Shown here piece after piece: positions 1-8,868 of a stretch of 64,000 nt of DNA. The stretch covers positions 186,001 through 250,000 of the forward strand of contig NZ_BPQQ01000022.1 in NCBI RefSeq assembly GCF_022179325.1, read 5' to 3'. The translations under genes and the position numbers were made by a program. Source of the stretch: Methylobacterium isbiliense (GTDB lineage Bacteria; Pseudomonadota; Alphaproteobacteria; Rhizobiales; Beijerinckiaceae). The stretch's first letter is position 1, and each line of letters starts with the position of its first letter. The notes below the pieces were generated by a model that had not been told where the DNA came from, made no database searches, and was given only the letters and a program-made list of their open reading frames with translations.

Positions 1-166
1 GGTCGAGGCGCTGGGAGAAGGTCGGCACCTTGCGCCGGTAGGGCTCGGCCGCCGCGCTCTTCGGCTCGGAATCGGCGTTGGCGATGTTCTCCGAGATCAC
101 CCGCATCCGCCCGGACTGCGCGCGCAGGCCCGAGGCCGCGATGCCGATCGCCTTCATGAAATCCAC
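1..166 (-). CDS. flgC: Flagellar basal-body rod protein FlgC (partial)
   Basis: This is the N-terminal end of a proximal rod protein; the rest of the gene lies beyond base 1. The visible protein starts MDFMKAIGIAASGLRAQSGR and continues into a RVISENIANADS segment, the N-terminal rod/hook signature shared by FlgB, FlgC and FlgG. I chose the GTG at 166 because MDFMK is the usual FlgC opening; an ATG three codons later is possible. It lies just downstream of flgB on the same strand, the conserved flgB-flgC order. It is assembled outside the inner membrane in the flagellar basal body. Confidence 0.85.
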   Translation of the reverse strand, partial: MDFMKAIGIAASGLRAQSGRMRVISENIANADSEPKSAAAEPYRRKVPTFSQRLD

Positions 167-214
167 GGCGCCCTCCCCTCAAACCGGACCGCTGAGCATG
201 GCGGCGAACGACGG

Positions 215-619
215 TCAGCGGCCGACCGCCGTGCGCAGCATCTGCAGGCTCTTCTGGTAGAGCGAGGCGGCGAGCTGGTAGTCCGCCTGGTTCTCGGAGG
301 CCTTGAGCATCTCGTCCTCCAGGCTGACCGCGTTGCCGCTCGGCACCACGTCGAAGCGGGTGCGCTGGCGCTCCTCCGTGGGGCTGCCCGCGCCGCTGCC
401 GGCGAGGTGCAGCGGGTTCGTCTGCGTGATGCCGAAGCCCGCGGGCAGCGCCGCCGCGAGGCTGCCGTCCGGCCGGAAGGCCGGGGCCTTGAGGTCCCGG
501 GCGCGGAAGCCCGGCGTGTTGGCGTTGGCGACATTCTCGGCCAGCACCTTCTGGCGCGTCTGGTTCCACTGCATGCGGTTGCGCAGCATGCTCACGAGCG
601 GGAGATCGGCGACGGGCAC
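215..619 (-). CDS. flgB: Flagellar basal-body rod protein FlgB
   Basis: FlgB forms the proximal rod of the flagellar motor. After the start the protein reads VADLPLVSMLRNRMQWNQTR, then VLAENVANANTPGFRARDL, the FlgB-type rod signature, and ends in a helical tail (YQLAASLYQKSLQMLRTAVG) typical of rod proteins. I placed the start at GTG 619 because AAGG precedes it by 8 bases and the length (134 residues) fits the family. A TTG at 664 would add 15 residues that look non-homologous. flgC follows at 166. The 213 bases upstream separate it from the divergent fliO-like gene and must hold both promoters. Confidence 0.9.
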   Translation of the reverse strand: MPVADLPLVSMLRNRMQWNQTRQKVLAENVANANTPGFRARDLKAPAFRPDGSLAAALPAGFGITQTNPLHLAGSGAGSPTEERQRTRFDVVPSGNAVSLEDEMLKASENQADYQLAASLYQKSLQMLRTAVGR

Positions 620-832
620 GGGAGCGGCCTTGCAGTTCGACCGCCGCGGCGGCGGGACCGGCAAAAAATGCCGGGTTCTTGGTTAAGGGGCGGTTAAACC
701 GGGCGGGTGCGCCCGCCGGCGGCGCGGCCCGGCCCATGATGTTGTTAAGATGCCGTCATTCGCCCTGCGCACGCGCCGGAACCCCGTGTTACATACGCTC
801 CATGTCGCGTCGGTGCCGCGGGCACCCTACTC

Positions 833-2206
833 GTGAGAGACCGTGCATTGCTCTCCTCGCTCTTCGGGACGGACGGTTCGCCCCTGATGTCCTATCTCGT
901 CGTCTTCCTGATCATGGTCGTCCTGCTCAGCGCCTTCGCCTTCGGGGCCAAGCGCTTCGCCCGCGGACGCCTGAGCCTGAGCAGCGGGGGCGGTCAGCGC
1001 GGGCGCCAGCCGCGGCTCGGCATCGTCGACATCTACGAGCTCGACCGGCAGCGCCAGCTCATCCTGCTGCGGCGGGACAACGTCGAGCACCTCCTGCTCG
1101 TGGGCGGGCCGAACGACGTCGTGGTGGAGCGCAACATCGTGCGCGTGGCGGGGGCCCGCCTGCCCGCGGAGGCGGACGAGCGCGACGAGGCGCAGCCCGA
1201 GCCGCCGCTGCCGCTGCCTGCCGAGGCGGAGCCGCCCTCGCTGCCGCCGCCGCTGCCGCCCTTCCCGCCGCCGCCCTTCTCCCAGCCGCCCTTGCCGCAG
1301 CCGGCGGCCGCCCCCGAGCCCACCTTCACCTTCCCGCCGCCCCCCGCGGCTCCACCGCCGCCCGCGCCCGAGCCGCCCGCGGAGCCGGTGCGGCCCGCCG
1401 CCCCGGCGCGCGGCGCTGCGCGCTTCAACGCCTCGCGGCGGGTCGAGCCGCCGAGCCTGCGCACCGCCCGCCAGACCCCCCCACCCCTGGAGATGCCGTC
1501 TCCCGGCATCCCGTCTTCCGATCTGCCGGCTCCGGACGCACCGGCCCCCGCGCCGGCCGGAACCAGAGGGGCCGAGCCGCGCCTGGTCGATGCGGCGATC
1601 CTCAACGACATGGCGCGCCAGCTCGAAGAGGCCCTGCGGCGGCCCTCCTCGGCCGTGGCCCCGGCGCCGCGTGCACCGGAGGTGCCGGTGATGGAGCGCC
1701 CGCCTGCGCCCGAGCCCGACTTCTCGGTCCTCGCCTCCACGCCGGCGCCCGAACCGGAGCCTCCGCCGCCACCCCCGCCGCCGGCGCCGGAGCCGGAAGC
1801 GGTCATGCCGCCAGCCCCGGAACCGGTGCCCACGCCCGTTCCGGAGCCCGTCCCTGAACCCGCACCGCCGGAACCTGCGCCGGAGCCGGAGCCCGTCGTG
1901 CCGCCCGCCCCGGCGCCGGTCGCGGAGGCGCCGCCGCCCGAACCCGTCCCGGTGGTGTTCGAGCCCCCGGCGCCCGAGCCTGCGCCGCCGGCCCCCGAGC
2001 CCTTGCCGCCCGAATCCTTGCCGCCGGAGCCTCCGCCGCCGGAGCCCGCTCCGCCCGAACCGCCCCCACCCCCGCCGCCTCCGGAGCCCGAGCCCGAGCC
2101 CAAGCCCGAGCCGAAGGCGGCCTCCAGCGTGCAGAATCCATTCTCCGTCGAGGAGATCGAGGCCGAGTTCGCGCGCCTCCTCGGCCGCCCGCTCGACAAG
2201 CGCTGA
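833..2206 (+). CDS. fliO: FliO-like flagellar biosynthesis protein with proline-rich tail
   Basis: The N-terminus has one membrane segment (about residues 18-38, SYLVVFLIMVVLLSAFAFGA). A cytoplasmic domain of about 75 residues follows, with the FliO pattern LGIVDIYELDRQRQLILLRR and HLLLVGGPNDVVVERNIV. FliO assists FliP in building the flagellar export gate. Residues 115-440 are an extreme Pro/Glu/Ala-rich region, mostly PEP, PAPEP and PPPP runs. The last 25 residues (VEEIEAEFARLLGRPLDKR) look folded again. GTG 833 is the longest start; ATG 887, right before the membrane segment, is equally possible. Its position divergent from flgBC supports a flagellar role. FliO proteins are normally only 100-150 residues. 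Confidence 0.72.
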   Translation: MRDRALLSSLFGTDGSPLMSYLVVFLIMVVLLSAFAFGAKRFARGRLSLSSGGGQRGRQPRLGIVDIYELDRQRQLILLRRDNVEHLLLVGGPNDVVVERNIVRVAGARLPAEADERDEAQPEPPLPLPAEAEPPSLPPPLPPFPPPPFSQPPLPQPAAAPEPTFTFPPPPAAPPPPAPEPPAEPVRPAAPARGAARFNASRRVEPPSLRTARQTPPPLEMPSPGIPSSDLPAPDAPAPAPAGTRGAEPRLVDAAILNDMARQLEEALRRPSSAVAPAPRAPEVPVMERPPAPEPDFSVLASTPAPEPEPPPPPPPPAPEPEAVMPPAPEPVPTPVPEPVPEPAPPEPAPEPEPVVPPAPAPVAEAPPPEPVPVVFEPPAPEPAPPAPEPLPPESLPPEPPPPEPAPPEPPPPPPPPEPEPEPKPEPKAASSVQNPFSVEEIEAEFARLLGRPLDKR

Positions 2207-2352
2207 GGCGGGGCGGCGCCTCGTCCGCCCGGGCTTGCGGGGGCGCCGAGGCACGCCAGCGGCTCCACGCCCTGCACCCGCACGGCCGTCCGAGGGGCGA
2301 TCGGCGACGGCATCATCGCCAGCGGCTCGCGCCCGTCCGGCGCGGCCGGCGC

Positions 2353-4176
2353 TCAGGGCAGGTGCGCCGCTGGTTCGCTTTCGATCTCCTGCAGGGCGAG
2401 GTCGGCGAGCCAGCGCAGCTTCGCCTCGCCCTCCGCATCCAGCACCCGGGCGCGCGTGTCCGCGATGCAGAGCGTGCCGATGCAATGGCCGTTGCGCAGG
2501 ATCAGCGGCTGACCGGCGTAGAAGCGCAGGTAGGGCGGCCCGGCGACGGCGGGATTGTCGGCGAAGCGCTCGTCGAGGCGGGCATCCGGCACGACCAGCG
2601 GATCGCCGCGCCCGCTGCGGTCGCTGGCCGCCACCGCGTGGGCGCAGAGCGAGACGTCGCGGCCGGTCTCGCGGAACGGCAGGCCGTGGCTGGCCTTGAA
2701 CCATTGCCGGTCGCGGTCGACGAGGGTGAGGGCGGCATACGGCACCGCGAGGTCCTCCGCCGCGAGGGCGACGAGGCGGTCGAAGCGCGCCTCGGGCGGG
2801 GTGTCGAGGAGGCCGAGGCCGTGCAGGGCCGCGAGCCGTGCCGCCTCGCGGGGAGGCTTGGCCGCCCGCGTCCAGCGGCAGGCGGTGCGCATCAGCCACG
2901 CCCGCAGCCGCGTACGCGCGTAGCTCGGGGTGAAGGGCGCCACCAGACGGTCGCTGATGCCGATGGCCTCGTCTCCGCGCCGGTCGCCCGAGCGGCTGAC
3001 GAGCACGACCGGCAGGTCGCGGCCGGCCGGCCCCAGCGCGCGCAGGGCGCCGCAGAGGCCGGCGAGGCGCTCGGCCGGCTCCGGGCCGTTCTCGACCACG
3101 AGGAGCGCCGGCCGGTGCCGCGCCACCGCCGCCGTCACGGCCTCGGTGGACAGCGCGACCTCGTGGAGGGCGATGCCGTCGCCGCGCAGGATCTCGGCGA
3201 GACGGGCGGCCTGCGCGGGATCCGCCGCGGCGATCAGCACCGATTGTGCGGCGAGGGCGGAGGACACGGCCTCGCGGGCACTGGGGTCCGGCGCGACCGC
3301 GGGCCCGGCGGTGCTCCCCGCCGCGAGGTCGATGCTCCGCCCCTCCGCCGCCGCGAACACCGCGACGCCCGTCGTGTCCCGGTAGCGCGCCACCAGCGCG
3401 TCGAGGCTGTCGTCGTCCCGCTGCGGATCGTGATGCGTCAGGGCGAGCCGGCGCACGCCCGCCGCCTCCGCCACCGCGATCGCGTACTCGACGGTGCTGT
3501 GGCCCCAGCCGACCTTGGAGGGGTACTCCGCATGCGTGTACTGCGCGTCGTGGATCAGGAGATCGGCGCCGCGCAGGAAGGCGACGTGGCGCCCGTCCTG
3601 CCCGTCGAAGTCGCGCCCGCCCACGGCGGCCTCGGTGCAGAAGGGCTCGTGGTCGAGGGCGTAGACGAGCGTCGCGCCGTCCGCTGAGAGCCGGTAGCCG
3701 AGCGTCAGGGCCGGGTGGTTGAGGTAATGGGTCGTGACCGCGACGTCGTCGGCCTCGCCGAGCGCGAGGCCGCCCTCGACGAGTTCATGGTAGCGGATCG
3801 TCGCGCCGAGCTGCTCCAGGGCCACCGGGAAGTAGCTGTACTGCATCTGGCCCGACAGGGTCTCGCGCAGCGAGGCGCCGAGCCCGCGCGGCGCGTAGAT
3901 GTCCCACTCGTTGCCGGGGGTGAAGAAGGGCGCGAAGAACGGCACGCCCTGGATATGGTCCCAATGCGTGTGGGTGATCAGGACGTGGCCGCGCAGCGGC
4001 CGGCCCTCGGCGGCGAGTTCCTGACCGAGCGCGTAGGCGCCCGTCCCCATGTCGAGGATGACGAGCGTCCCGCGGGCGGTGCGCACCGCCACGCAGGACG
4101 TGTTGCCGCCGTAGCGGATGGTGCGCGGCCCTGGGATCGGCAGGGAGCCCCGCGTTCCGTAGAAGCGAACCTGCAT
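2353..4176 (-). CDS. Metallo-beta-lactamase fold hydrolase fused to a receiver-like and a GAF domain
   Basis: Residues 1-285 are a metallo-beta-lactamase domain of the phosphodiesterase/RNase Z type. It has a GTRGS start, the metal motif HTHWDH at 69-74, and later HDAQY and LTHHDP motifs. Residues about 300-425 resemble a response-regulator receiver (VLIAAADPAQAARLAEIL ... LPVVLVSRSG ... VAPFTPSYARTRL), but the usual phospho-acceptor Asp is Glu in LLVVENG. Residues 435-600 are a GAF domain (FDRLVALAAEDLAVPYAALTLVDRDRQWFKA is split over its first strands, later HCIGTLCIAD). The parts suggest a ligand- or state-controlled hydrolase, possibly of a cyclic nucleotide; the substrate is unknown. ATG 4176 gives the canonical MQVRFYGTRGS opening. 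It converges with the fliO-like gene. Confidence 0.85.
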   Translation of the reverse strand: MQVRFYGTRGSLPIPGPRTIRYGGNTSCVAVRTARGTLVILDMGTGAYALGQELAAEGRPLRGHVLITHTHWDHIQGVPFFAPFFTPGNEWDIYAPRGLGASLRETLSGQMQYSYFPVALEQLGATIRYHELVEGGLALGEADDVAVTTHYLNHPALTLGYRLSADGATLVYALDHEPFCTEAAVGGRDFDGQDGRHVAFLRGADLLIHDAQYTHAEYPSKVGWGHSTVEYAIAVAEAAGVRRLALTHHDPQRDDDSLDALVARYRDTTGVAVFAAAEGRSIDLAAGSTAGPAVAPDPSAREAVSSALAAQSVLIAAADPAQAARLAEILRGDGIALHEVALSTEAVTAAVARHRPALLVVENGPEPAERLAGLCGALRALGPAGRDLPVVLVSRSGDRRGDEAIGISDRLVAPFTPSYARTRLRAWLMRTACRWTRAAKPPREAARLAALHGLGLLDTPPEARFDRLVALAAEDLAVPYAALTLVDRDRQWFKASHGLPFRETGRDVSLCAHAVAASDRSGRGDPLVVPDARLDERFADNPAVAGPPYLRFYAGQPLILRNGHCIGTLCIADTRARVLDAEGEAKLRWLADLALQEIESEPAAHLP

Positions 4177-4289
4177 CGCGCCGCTCCGCGCCTCCTCCGG
4201 CCGCCCGAGCCGGGCCGGCGCACCGGCCCGCCTCGGTCAAGCGGGGCCGGATTCTGGGGCGAGATCGGCGTCCGCCGCAAGGGCCGCCG

Positions 4290-4466
4290 TCAGGTGGGAT
4301 CGATCCCGTGCTGGGGACGCGGCGGGCCGCCGTGGTGATCGGTGAAGGTCGACCGCTCGCCGGTCCGCTTCGCCCGCTCCACCCGCGCCCGCTGCCAGAT
4401 CAGGACGCCGATCACCAGCAGGAAGGTCGTGAAGGCCAACATGTAGATCAGGCCGGAATCGCCCAT
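4290..4466 (-). CDS. Small single-span membrane protein, unknown function
   Basis: The 58-residue product starts MGDSGLIYMLAFTTFLLVIG, giving one N-terminal membrane helix. A basic stretch (WQRARVERAKRTGER) follows, with a short polar tail likely in the cytoplasm. I chose ATG 4466 because a strong GGGAGGT lies 6 bases upstream; a longer reading frame to 4529 adds 21 residues with no ribosome-binding site. It lies between the photosynthesis cluster and the metallo-hydrolase gene, on the same strand as both. I do not recognise the family. Confidence 0.6.
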   Translation of the reverse strand: MGDSGLIYMLAFTTFLLVIGVLIWQRARVERAKRTGERSTFTDHHGGPPRPQHGIDPT

Positions 4467-4924
4467 GGGTTTACCTCCCGAAGTCGTTCGCCGAAGTCGT
4501 TCGGGCGGCCGCGCATCCGGCCGCCGCACTCCCTGTCACAACTCGCAGGCGAGCCGTCGGGGGCGTTGCGGCAGATTGTCTTGGTCTTGGCCGGTGATCG
4601 CGGCGCGGACCGCAATCCTGATCCGGCACGTCCGCAATGGAGAGAATAAATTCCTTCGCAACGGCCTCGCTTGGTCTTGTGGATGCTTGCGGCGCCGCGG
4701 CGGGCGGGCAACCGCCGGACGCAGAGCCCGGCGCGGTCTCGCCGGTGGGACGGTATGGGGCGCGGCGTATCGGCAAGCCGACGCGGCGGAGGCTGGGCTC
4801 CGCCGTCCCGAAGCGATCAGCGCATCCGGCAAGCGGGTCGGACAGGAGGCGGCGGCCGTGAACCCCGGAACGAACGGAACCCGCCGCGGCGGCGCGCGGC
4901 GGGTCCGGTAAGTCACGCATCCGT
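4467..4924. other. Intergenic region downstream of pufC
   Basis: About 460 bases without a recognisable gene. Several open frames cross it, but none has family features or a good ribosome-binding site. It contains the puf-proximal hairpin at 4879-4904 and, near 4479-4507, a short direct repeat (cgaagtcgttcg twice, 14 bases apart) just upstream of the small membrane protein. I see nothing else. Confidence 0.6.
4879..4904 (-). terminator. Hairpin downstream of pufC
   Basis: A perfect 10-bp stem (acccgccgcg/cgcggcgggt) with a 6-base loop lies 20 bases after the pufC stop. There is no clear U-tract, so it may act as a 3'-end stabiliser as much as an intrinsic terminator. Confidence 0.5.
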
Positions 4925-5968
4925 TCAGGGCTTGGCCGCGACCGGGCCGGCCAGTTCCGGATAGTCCTTGAGCATCGGCGCGCCGTTGAGGGGCTTGGCG
5001 AGACCCTGGTGGCAGGTGGTGCAGTTCACCTTCGCCGGATCACCCTCGGGTCCGAGCCGCTCGGGCGGCAGCACCGCGGCGGTCGGGTCGATGTAGGTGC
5101 CGTTGATGTCGCGCACCATCCGGATGCCGTGCCACGCCGTGACGCGCTTGGGCGTGCTCTCGCTCCACGACGAGAAGGCGCGGGTGTTGTGGCAGTAGGT
5201 GCAGTTGACGCCGAGGCCCTCCGACATGTGGATCATCAGCGCGTAGGTGCGCTCGGTGTGCTGCAGGCTCTCGCCGCGGGTCTCGGGCAGCGCGGTGGTG
5301 GCGGCCACGCGCACCGCGCGCTCGCCGACCGCCTTGTCGCCGAGGAGTTCGCGGTAGGGGTCGTAGTTCATCGAAGAGAGGCCGGCCTGGAGGCTCGGGT
5401 GGTTCTGCCCGGCGTCGCGCGCCGCGAAGCCGCCGGGATGGGCCGGGCCGGGATTGATGTGCCAGACGTTCGCCGGCACCGGCTGCCCGCGGTGGCAGGT
5501 GTAGCAGGTGACGCCGGTCTCGCCGACGTGGTTCTTCCACGGACCGTTGATGGCCCGGACCATGCGGAACATCGTCCGGGCCACCGTCTTGGCGTAGACG
5601 CTGTCGTCGGCCATGTTCTCGACGTTGTGGCAGTAGGCGCAGCCCTGCTCGGGCGAGACCCACTCGGTGATCGAGGCCATGATCCGGTTGAACTGGTCGG
5701 TGCTGAGGTCGGTCAGCACCTGCACGTTCTGGTAGGTCTTGGTCGCGGGCTCGCCGCCGGGCGGCGCCGGATCCTGGGGGGCCGGCGCCTCGTTGCGGGC
5801 CAGAAGCGCGGCCTGCGCCTTCGGGCTGTGCACCTGCACCATGCCGGTGCCGCGGAAGCCCACCTGCTCGGACTGCACGGGGGGCAGGACCCAGCCCGCG
5901 GTGCCCAGCATGGCGCCGGTGAGGAGGACGGCGAGAACGACGCCGAGGAGCTGAAGGGCGATTCTCAT
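4925..5968 (-). CDS. pufC: Photosynthetic reaction-centre tetraheme cytochrome c subunit
   Basis: PufC is the periplasmic cytochrome that re-reduces the special pair of the type II reaction centre. The N-terminus is a membrane anchor ([20 protein letters not shown]). No lipobox Cys is visible, so it is probably held by an uncleaved helix. All four heme c motifs are present: CAYCH, CYTCH, CTYCH and CTTCH. The 347-residue length is normal. Its ATG at 5968 overlaps the pufM stop as ATGA, so translation is likely coupled. It is the last gene of the superoperon. Confidence 0.97.
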   Translation of the reverse strand: MRIALQLLGVVLAVLLTGAMLGTAGWVLPPVQSEQVGFRGTGMVQVHSPKAQAALLARNEAPAPQDPAPPGGEPATKTYQNVQVLTDLSTDQFNRIMASITEWVSPEQGCAYCHNVENMADDSVYAKTVARTMFRMVRAINGPWKNHVGETGVTCYTCHRGQPVPANVWHINPGPAHPGGFAARDAGQNHPSLQAGLSSMNYDPYRELLGDKAVGERAVRVAATTALPETRGESLQHTERTYALMIHMSEGLGVNCTYCHNTRAFSSWSESTPKRVTAWHGIRMVRDINGTYIDPTAAVLPPERLGPEGDPAKVNCTTCHQGLAKPLNGAPMLKDYPELAGPVAAKP

Positions 5969-6945
5969 CGTACACCTCCCGTGACGCTCAGGGGATCGAT
6001 CACCGGCGCACCGATCTGCGGATAGCTCGGTGCGACGCCGTGCTTGATGGCCCAGAGATACCAGTTGTCGACCACCGTGCCGGTGAGCAGGATGCCGATG
6101 CCGCCCGTGAGGGTGGTGAGCACCGCGAACCACCACGCCCAGCGATGGACGGATTCCATCGTGGCGTTGAAGCCCATGGTCCAGCGCCAGAACAGGGCGG
6201 CGCGCTCGGTGGCGGTGCCGCGGTCGACGATCTGCTCGATCTCACGCTCGCCGCCGTAGCGGCTCACCGCCAGGATGGTGGCGCCGTGCATGGCGAAGAG
6301 CAGCGTCGACCCGTACAGGAACGCGATCGAGAGCATGTGGAAGGGGTTGTAGAACAGGTTGCCGTAGCGCAGCGAGAAGGCCGCGGTCCAGTCGAGGTGC
6401 GGGAAGATGCCGAACGGCACCGCCTCGCTCCACGAGCCCATCAGGATCGGCCGGATGAAGCCGAGCACGAGGTAGAGCCAGATCGCCGAGGCGAAGGCCA
6501 GGGGCACGTGGGTGCCGAGCCCGAGCGCCCTGGCGCGGCGGTAGAGCCGGACCCACCACAGCAGGATCGAGGCGGTGAGGAAGAAGCCCGCGAGCAGCCA
6601 CCAGCCGCCCTCGGCGAGCGGAGGCAGGATCTTGAGCCCGTGCTCCGGGCGGGGCGGTTCGAGGGCGAGCCAGGGGAGCTGGCGCAGGAACTGGATCGGA
6701 TCCCAGTTCACCGAGGCCCACATGTTCAGGCCGATGATCTCGATGGCGATGATCCCGCTCACCAGCGAGAGCGTGCCGAGCGTGCCGAGATAGATCGGCC
6801 CGACCTGCGCGTTGCCGATCAGGCCCGCGAGGTAGCTGAACTGGCCCCGGCCGACGCGCTTCTCGCCCTCCTGGATGGTCACCCCGGGCTCGGGGTGACG
6901 GGGATGGACCTGAACCTGCGTGAAGATGTTCTGATAATACGCCAT
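5965..6945 (-). CDS. pufM: Photosynthetic reaction-centre subunit M
   Basis: PufM is one of the two membrane subunits binding bacteriochlorophyll, bacteriopheophytin, quinone and the non-heme iron. The 326-residue protein has five hydrophobic helices and the family motifs [21 protein letters not shown] and [19 protein letters not shown], which carry chlorophyll- and iron-ligating histidines. The start [13 protein letters not shown] is typical. It follows pufL by 56 bases and overlaps pufC by four. Confidence 0.98.
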   Translation of the reverse strand: MAYYQNIFTQVQVHPRHPEPGVTIQEGEKRVGRGQFSYLAGLIGNAQVGPIYLGTLGTLSLVSGIIAIEIIGLNMWASVNWDPIQFLRQLPWLALEPPRPEHGLKILPPLAEGGWWLLAGFFLTASILLWWVRLYRRARALGLGTHVPLAFASAIWLYLVLGFIRPILMGSWSEAVPFGIFPHLDWTAAFSLRYGNLFYNPFHMLSIAFLYGSTLLFAMHGATILAVSRYGGEREIEQIVDRGTATERAALFWRWTMGFNATMESVHRWAWWFAVLTTLTGGIGILLTGTVVDNWYLWAIKHGVAPSYPQIGAPVIDPLSVTGGVR

Positions 6946-7001
6946 GGCGGTCTCGACCTTCCGTGCGAGTGGCGTCGGGAGCGTGGGGTTGGGCCGGCGC
7001 G

Positions 7002-7826
7002 TCAGCGCCAGACCGGCAGGTTGAGCCACCAGCCCCACCATTCGGGCCAGCCGCGCGTCCAGAACGGGCCGGAGATCACGATGCAGACCGCGCTCCAGAA
7101 CCCGGCCGAGAGGGCCAGGAACAGACCGAGCCGGTGGATGCCGAGCGTGCCGATCGAGTAGCCGATCGTGTCGCGGAAATAGGTGTCCTCGTGCTCGGGC
7201 GTCTTCACCACCTCGCCCTTGCCGGGATTGGTCGAGGACAGGATCAGCGATCCGTGCAATGACAGGGCGAACGTCGTCGTGAAGAAGAACGTCACGCCGA
7301 GCATGTGCGCCGGGTTGTAGTGGAAGTGAAGATATTGGTAGCCGACGTTCGACACCCAGTCGAGGTGGCTCAGGATCCCGTAAGGGAAGCCGTGACCCCA
7401 GGCGCCCATCAGCATCGGGCGGATCACCACCAGCGTCACGTAGGCGAAGATCGCCACCCCGAAGGCCACCGGCACGTGATAGCCGATGCCGAGCTTGCGG
7501 CAGATCTCCACCTCGCGCAGCGCCCAGGACACGAAGGCCCCGATGGCGCAGACCGTGATGAGCTGCCACAGGCCTCCTTCCTTGAGGGGCGCGAGCGCGA
7601 GCCCGTACTTCAGATCCGGGGGGGCGATGTTGATCTGCCAGACGTTCCAGGTCGGCCCGATCGCCGCGCCCCAGACGATCAGCCCGGTCCCGAGCAGCGT
7701 GAAGAACAGCGTCGTGACGCCGAAGAACCCGACGTAGAACGGCCCGACCCAGAAGTCGAACAGGTCGCCCCCGAGCAGCGTGCCGCCGCGCACCCGATAT
7801 TTCCGCTCGAAGTTCAGCATGGCCAT
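7002..7826 (-). CDS. pufL: Photosynthetic reaction-centre subunit L
   Basis: PufL pairs with PufM as the core of the reaction centre. The 274-residue sequence begins [20 protein letters not shown], the conserved PufL opening. It carries [21 protein letters not shown] with the pigment-ligand histidines and [10 protein letters not shown] near the iron/quinone site. GGGAGG lies 6 bases before the ATG. It lies 114 bases after pufA, and that gap contains a stable hairpin. Confidence 0.98.
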   Translation of the reverse strand: MAMLNFERKYRVRGGTLLGGDLFDFWVGPFYVGFFGVTTLFFTLLGTGLIVWGAAIGPTWNVWQINIAPPDLKYGLALAPLKEGGLWQLITVCAIGAFVSWALREVEICRKLGIGYHVPVAFGVAIFAYVTLVVIRPMLMGAWGHGFPYGILSHLDWVSNVGYQYLHFHYNPAHMLGVTFFFTTTFALSLHGSLILSSTNPGKGEVVKTPEHEDTYFRDTIGYSIGTLGIHRLGLFLALSAGFWSAVCIVISGPFWTRGWPEWWGWWLNLPVWR

Positions 7827-7912
7827 GGCGCGGCCCTCCCCGGTCGCCGTTCGGCAGCAGTGGATCGCCCGCGGGCGGTGCGCCGGTCGGCCCGGGTCAC
7901 CGTCCGCGGTCT

Positions 7913-7930
7913 GGAGCGCTCGCGCGCTCC
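7913..7930 (-). promoter_or_regulatory. pufA-pufL intercistronic hairpin
   Basis: On the minus-strand transcript this reads GGAGCGC-GCGA-GCGCUCC, a perfect 7-bp stem closed by a GNRA-type tetraloop. It lies just after the pufA stop. In other purple bacteria a hairpin at this place slows 3' decay and keeps light-harvesting mRNA more abundant than reaction-centre mRNA. The structure is seen here; that role is inferred. Confidence 0.65.
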
Positions 7931-7940
7931 GGCCCGACCG

Positions 7941-8120
7941 TCAGGTCGGCAGCACGAGAGCGTGCGGGGCCTCGGCCTTCTTCACCGCCGGCCCCTCCAG
8001 CCAGTTGAACCGGCTGGTGCTGAGCAGGATGAAGTGAATCAGGATCGCGAGGACGAACAGGAAGGTCGCCAGCGCCACGAGCGTGCGGCGCGGATCGAAC
8101 AGGAGCCAGATCTTGTGCAT
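7941..8120 (-). CDS. pufA: Light-harvesting 1 alpha polypeptide
   Basis: This 59-residue antenna protein has the LH1-alpha layout. It opens [13 protein letters not shown] on the cytoplasmic side, then has one membrane helix with the bacteriochlorophyll-ligating His in [12 protein letters not shown], followed by [14 protein letters not shown] lies 8 bases before the ATG and directly abuts the pufB stop region. It works with PufB in the ring around the reaction centre. The frame is short and was read directly from the sequence. Confidence 0.96.
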   Translation of the reverse strand: MHKIWLLFDPRRTLVALATFLFVLAILIHFILLSTSRFNWLEGPAVKKAEAPHALVLPT

Positions 8121-8133
8121 GGTCGCGTCCTCC

Positions 8134-8364
8134 TCAGGAGATGAACGGCAGCAGGCCGTGGGCGGCGTAGGTCACGCCGTCCTGCAGCGAGGTGTAGCCG
8201 TTCGGTCCGGGCAGCCACGGCCGCCACAGCCAGACGAGGAAGTGCGCCACGACCGCGATGGCCGTGAAGATGATGAAGCTGGTGACGAAGATGCCGTGGA
8301 ACTCCTTCGCCTCCGCTTCGGTGAGCCCTGAGAGGGTACTAGGTTTGTCGATACCGTTGGCCAT
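8134..8364 (-). CDS. pufB: Light-harvesting 1 beta polypeptide with C-terminal extension
   Basis: The N-terminal part ([19 protein letters not shown]) and the helix with the pigment-ligating His ([18 protein letters not shown]) are clear LH1-beta features. GGAGG lies 7 bases before the ATG. The family normally ends soon after the RPW motif. Here about 20 further residues follow ([20 protein letters not shown] plus two), making 76 residues instead of about 50-60. pufA begins 13 bases after the stop. Confidence 0.96.
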   Translation of the reverse strand: MANGIDKPSTLSGLTEAEAKEFHGIFVTSFIIFTAIAVVAHFLVWLWRPWLPGPNGYTSLQDGVTYAAHGLLPFIS

Positions 8365-8455
8365 TGCCGAACCTCCGGGTGCAGGGCCGCGCGGGAGATC
8401 CCGCGCGGGGTGTGTCGCCCCTCGAAGCCCCGAACGGGGCCAGAGGGGCGGTCTC

Positions 8456-8475
8456 TCCGCCGCCGGGGCGGCGGA
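8456..8475 (-). promoter_or_regulatory. Hairpin between pufQ and pufB
   Basis: A perfect 8-bp inverted repeat (tccgccgc/gcggcgga) with a 4-base loop lies in the 171-base pufQ-pufB gap. It could be a processing or stability element at the 5' side of the pufBA mRNA. In such GC-rich DNA a hairpin alone is weak evidence. Confidence 0.35.
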
Positions 8476-8535
8476 AACCGGCCGTGTCTCAGCACGGGAG
8501 GCCTCGGCCCGAAGGGCAGCAGCCCCCGAGGGGCT

Positions 8536-8751
8536 CTAGCCCATGAAGGCGAAGGGGATGGCCGAGAGGGCCATCGCCCGCGCCTCGCCGAACACGGAGC
8601 GGCGGGGGCCCGGGGGGGCGGCGCCGCGGCCCGGGAGGAGGCGCTGCACGACCGCCGCGACCAGGAAGACCGGGTAGGTCGCTCCCAGGATGATGCGGAA
8701 CTGGACCTGCTCCTGATGCGCGCGCGAGACCGTGGCGAACGGACGGGTCAT
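8536..8751 (-). CDS. pufQ: PufQ-like photosynthesis cofactor
   Basis: A 71-residue protein with one membrane helix (RIILGATYPVFLVAAVVQRL) and a hydrophobic C-terminus (SAIPFAFMG). Size, single span and position between bchZ and pufB match PufQ, a small protein implicated in bacteriochlorophyll delivery. PufQ diverges fast, so identification rests largely on position. It starts 117 bases after the bchZ stop. Confidence 0.75.
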   Translation of the reverse strand: MTRPFATVSRAHQEQVQFRIILGATYPVFLVAAVVQRLLPGRGAAPPGPRRSVFGEARAMALSAIPFAFMG

Positions 8752-8868
8752 GGCGTCGAACCTCCTCCTCCCGCCGGACGGCGGGTGCGTCGCAAGGGCC
8801 GTTCCCGGCCCGATGTCCTGGCGGCCGCCGCGGCCTGCGCCGCGGCGGGATGGCGTGTCGCGGCGGCG

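Noticed and set aside
4536-4916. Open frames in the gap downstream of pufC
   Set aside because: No ribosome-binding site, no family motif, and Arg/Pro-rich shadow-like composition.
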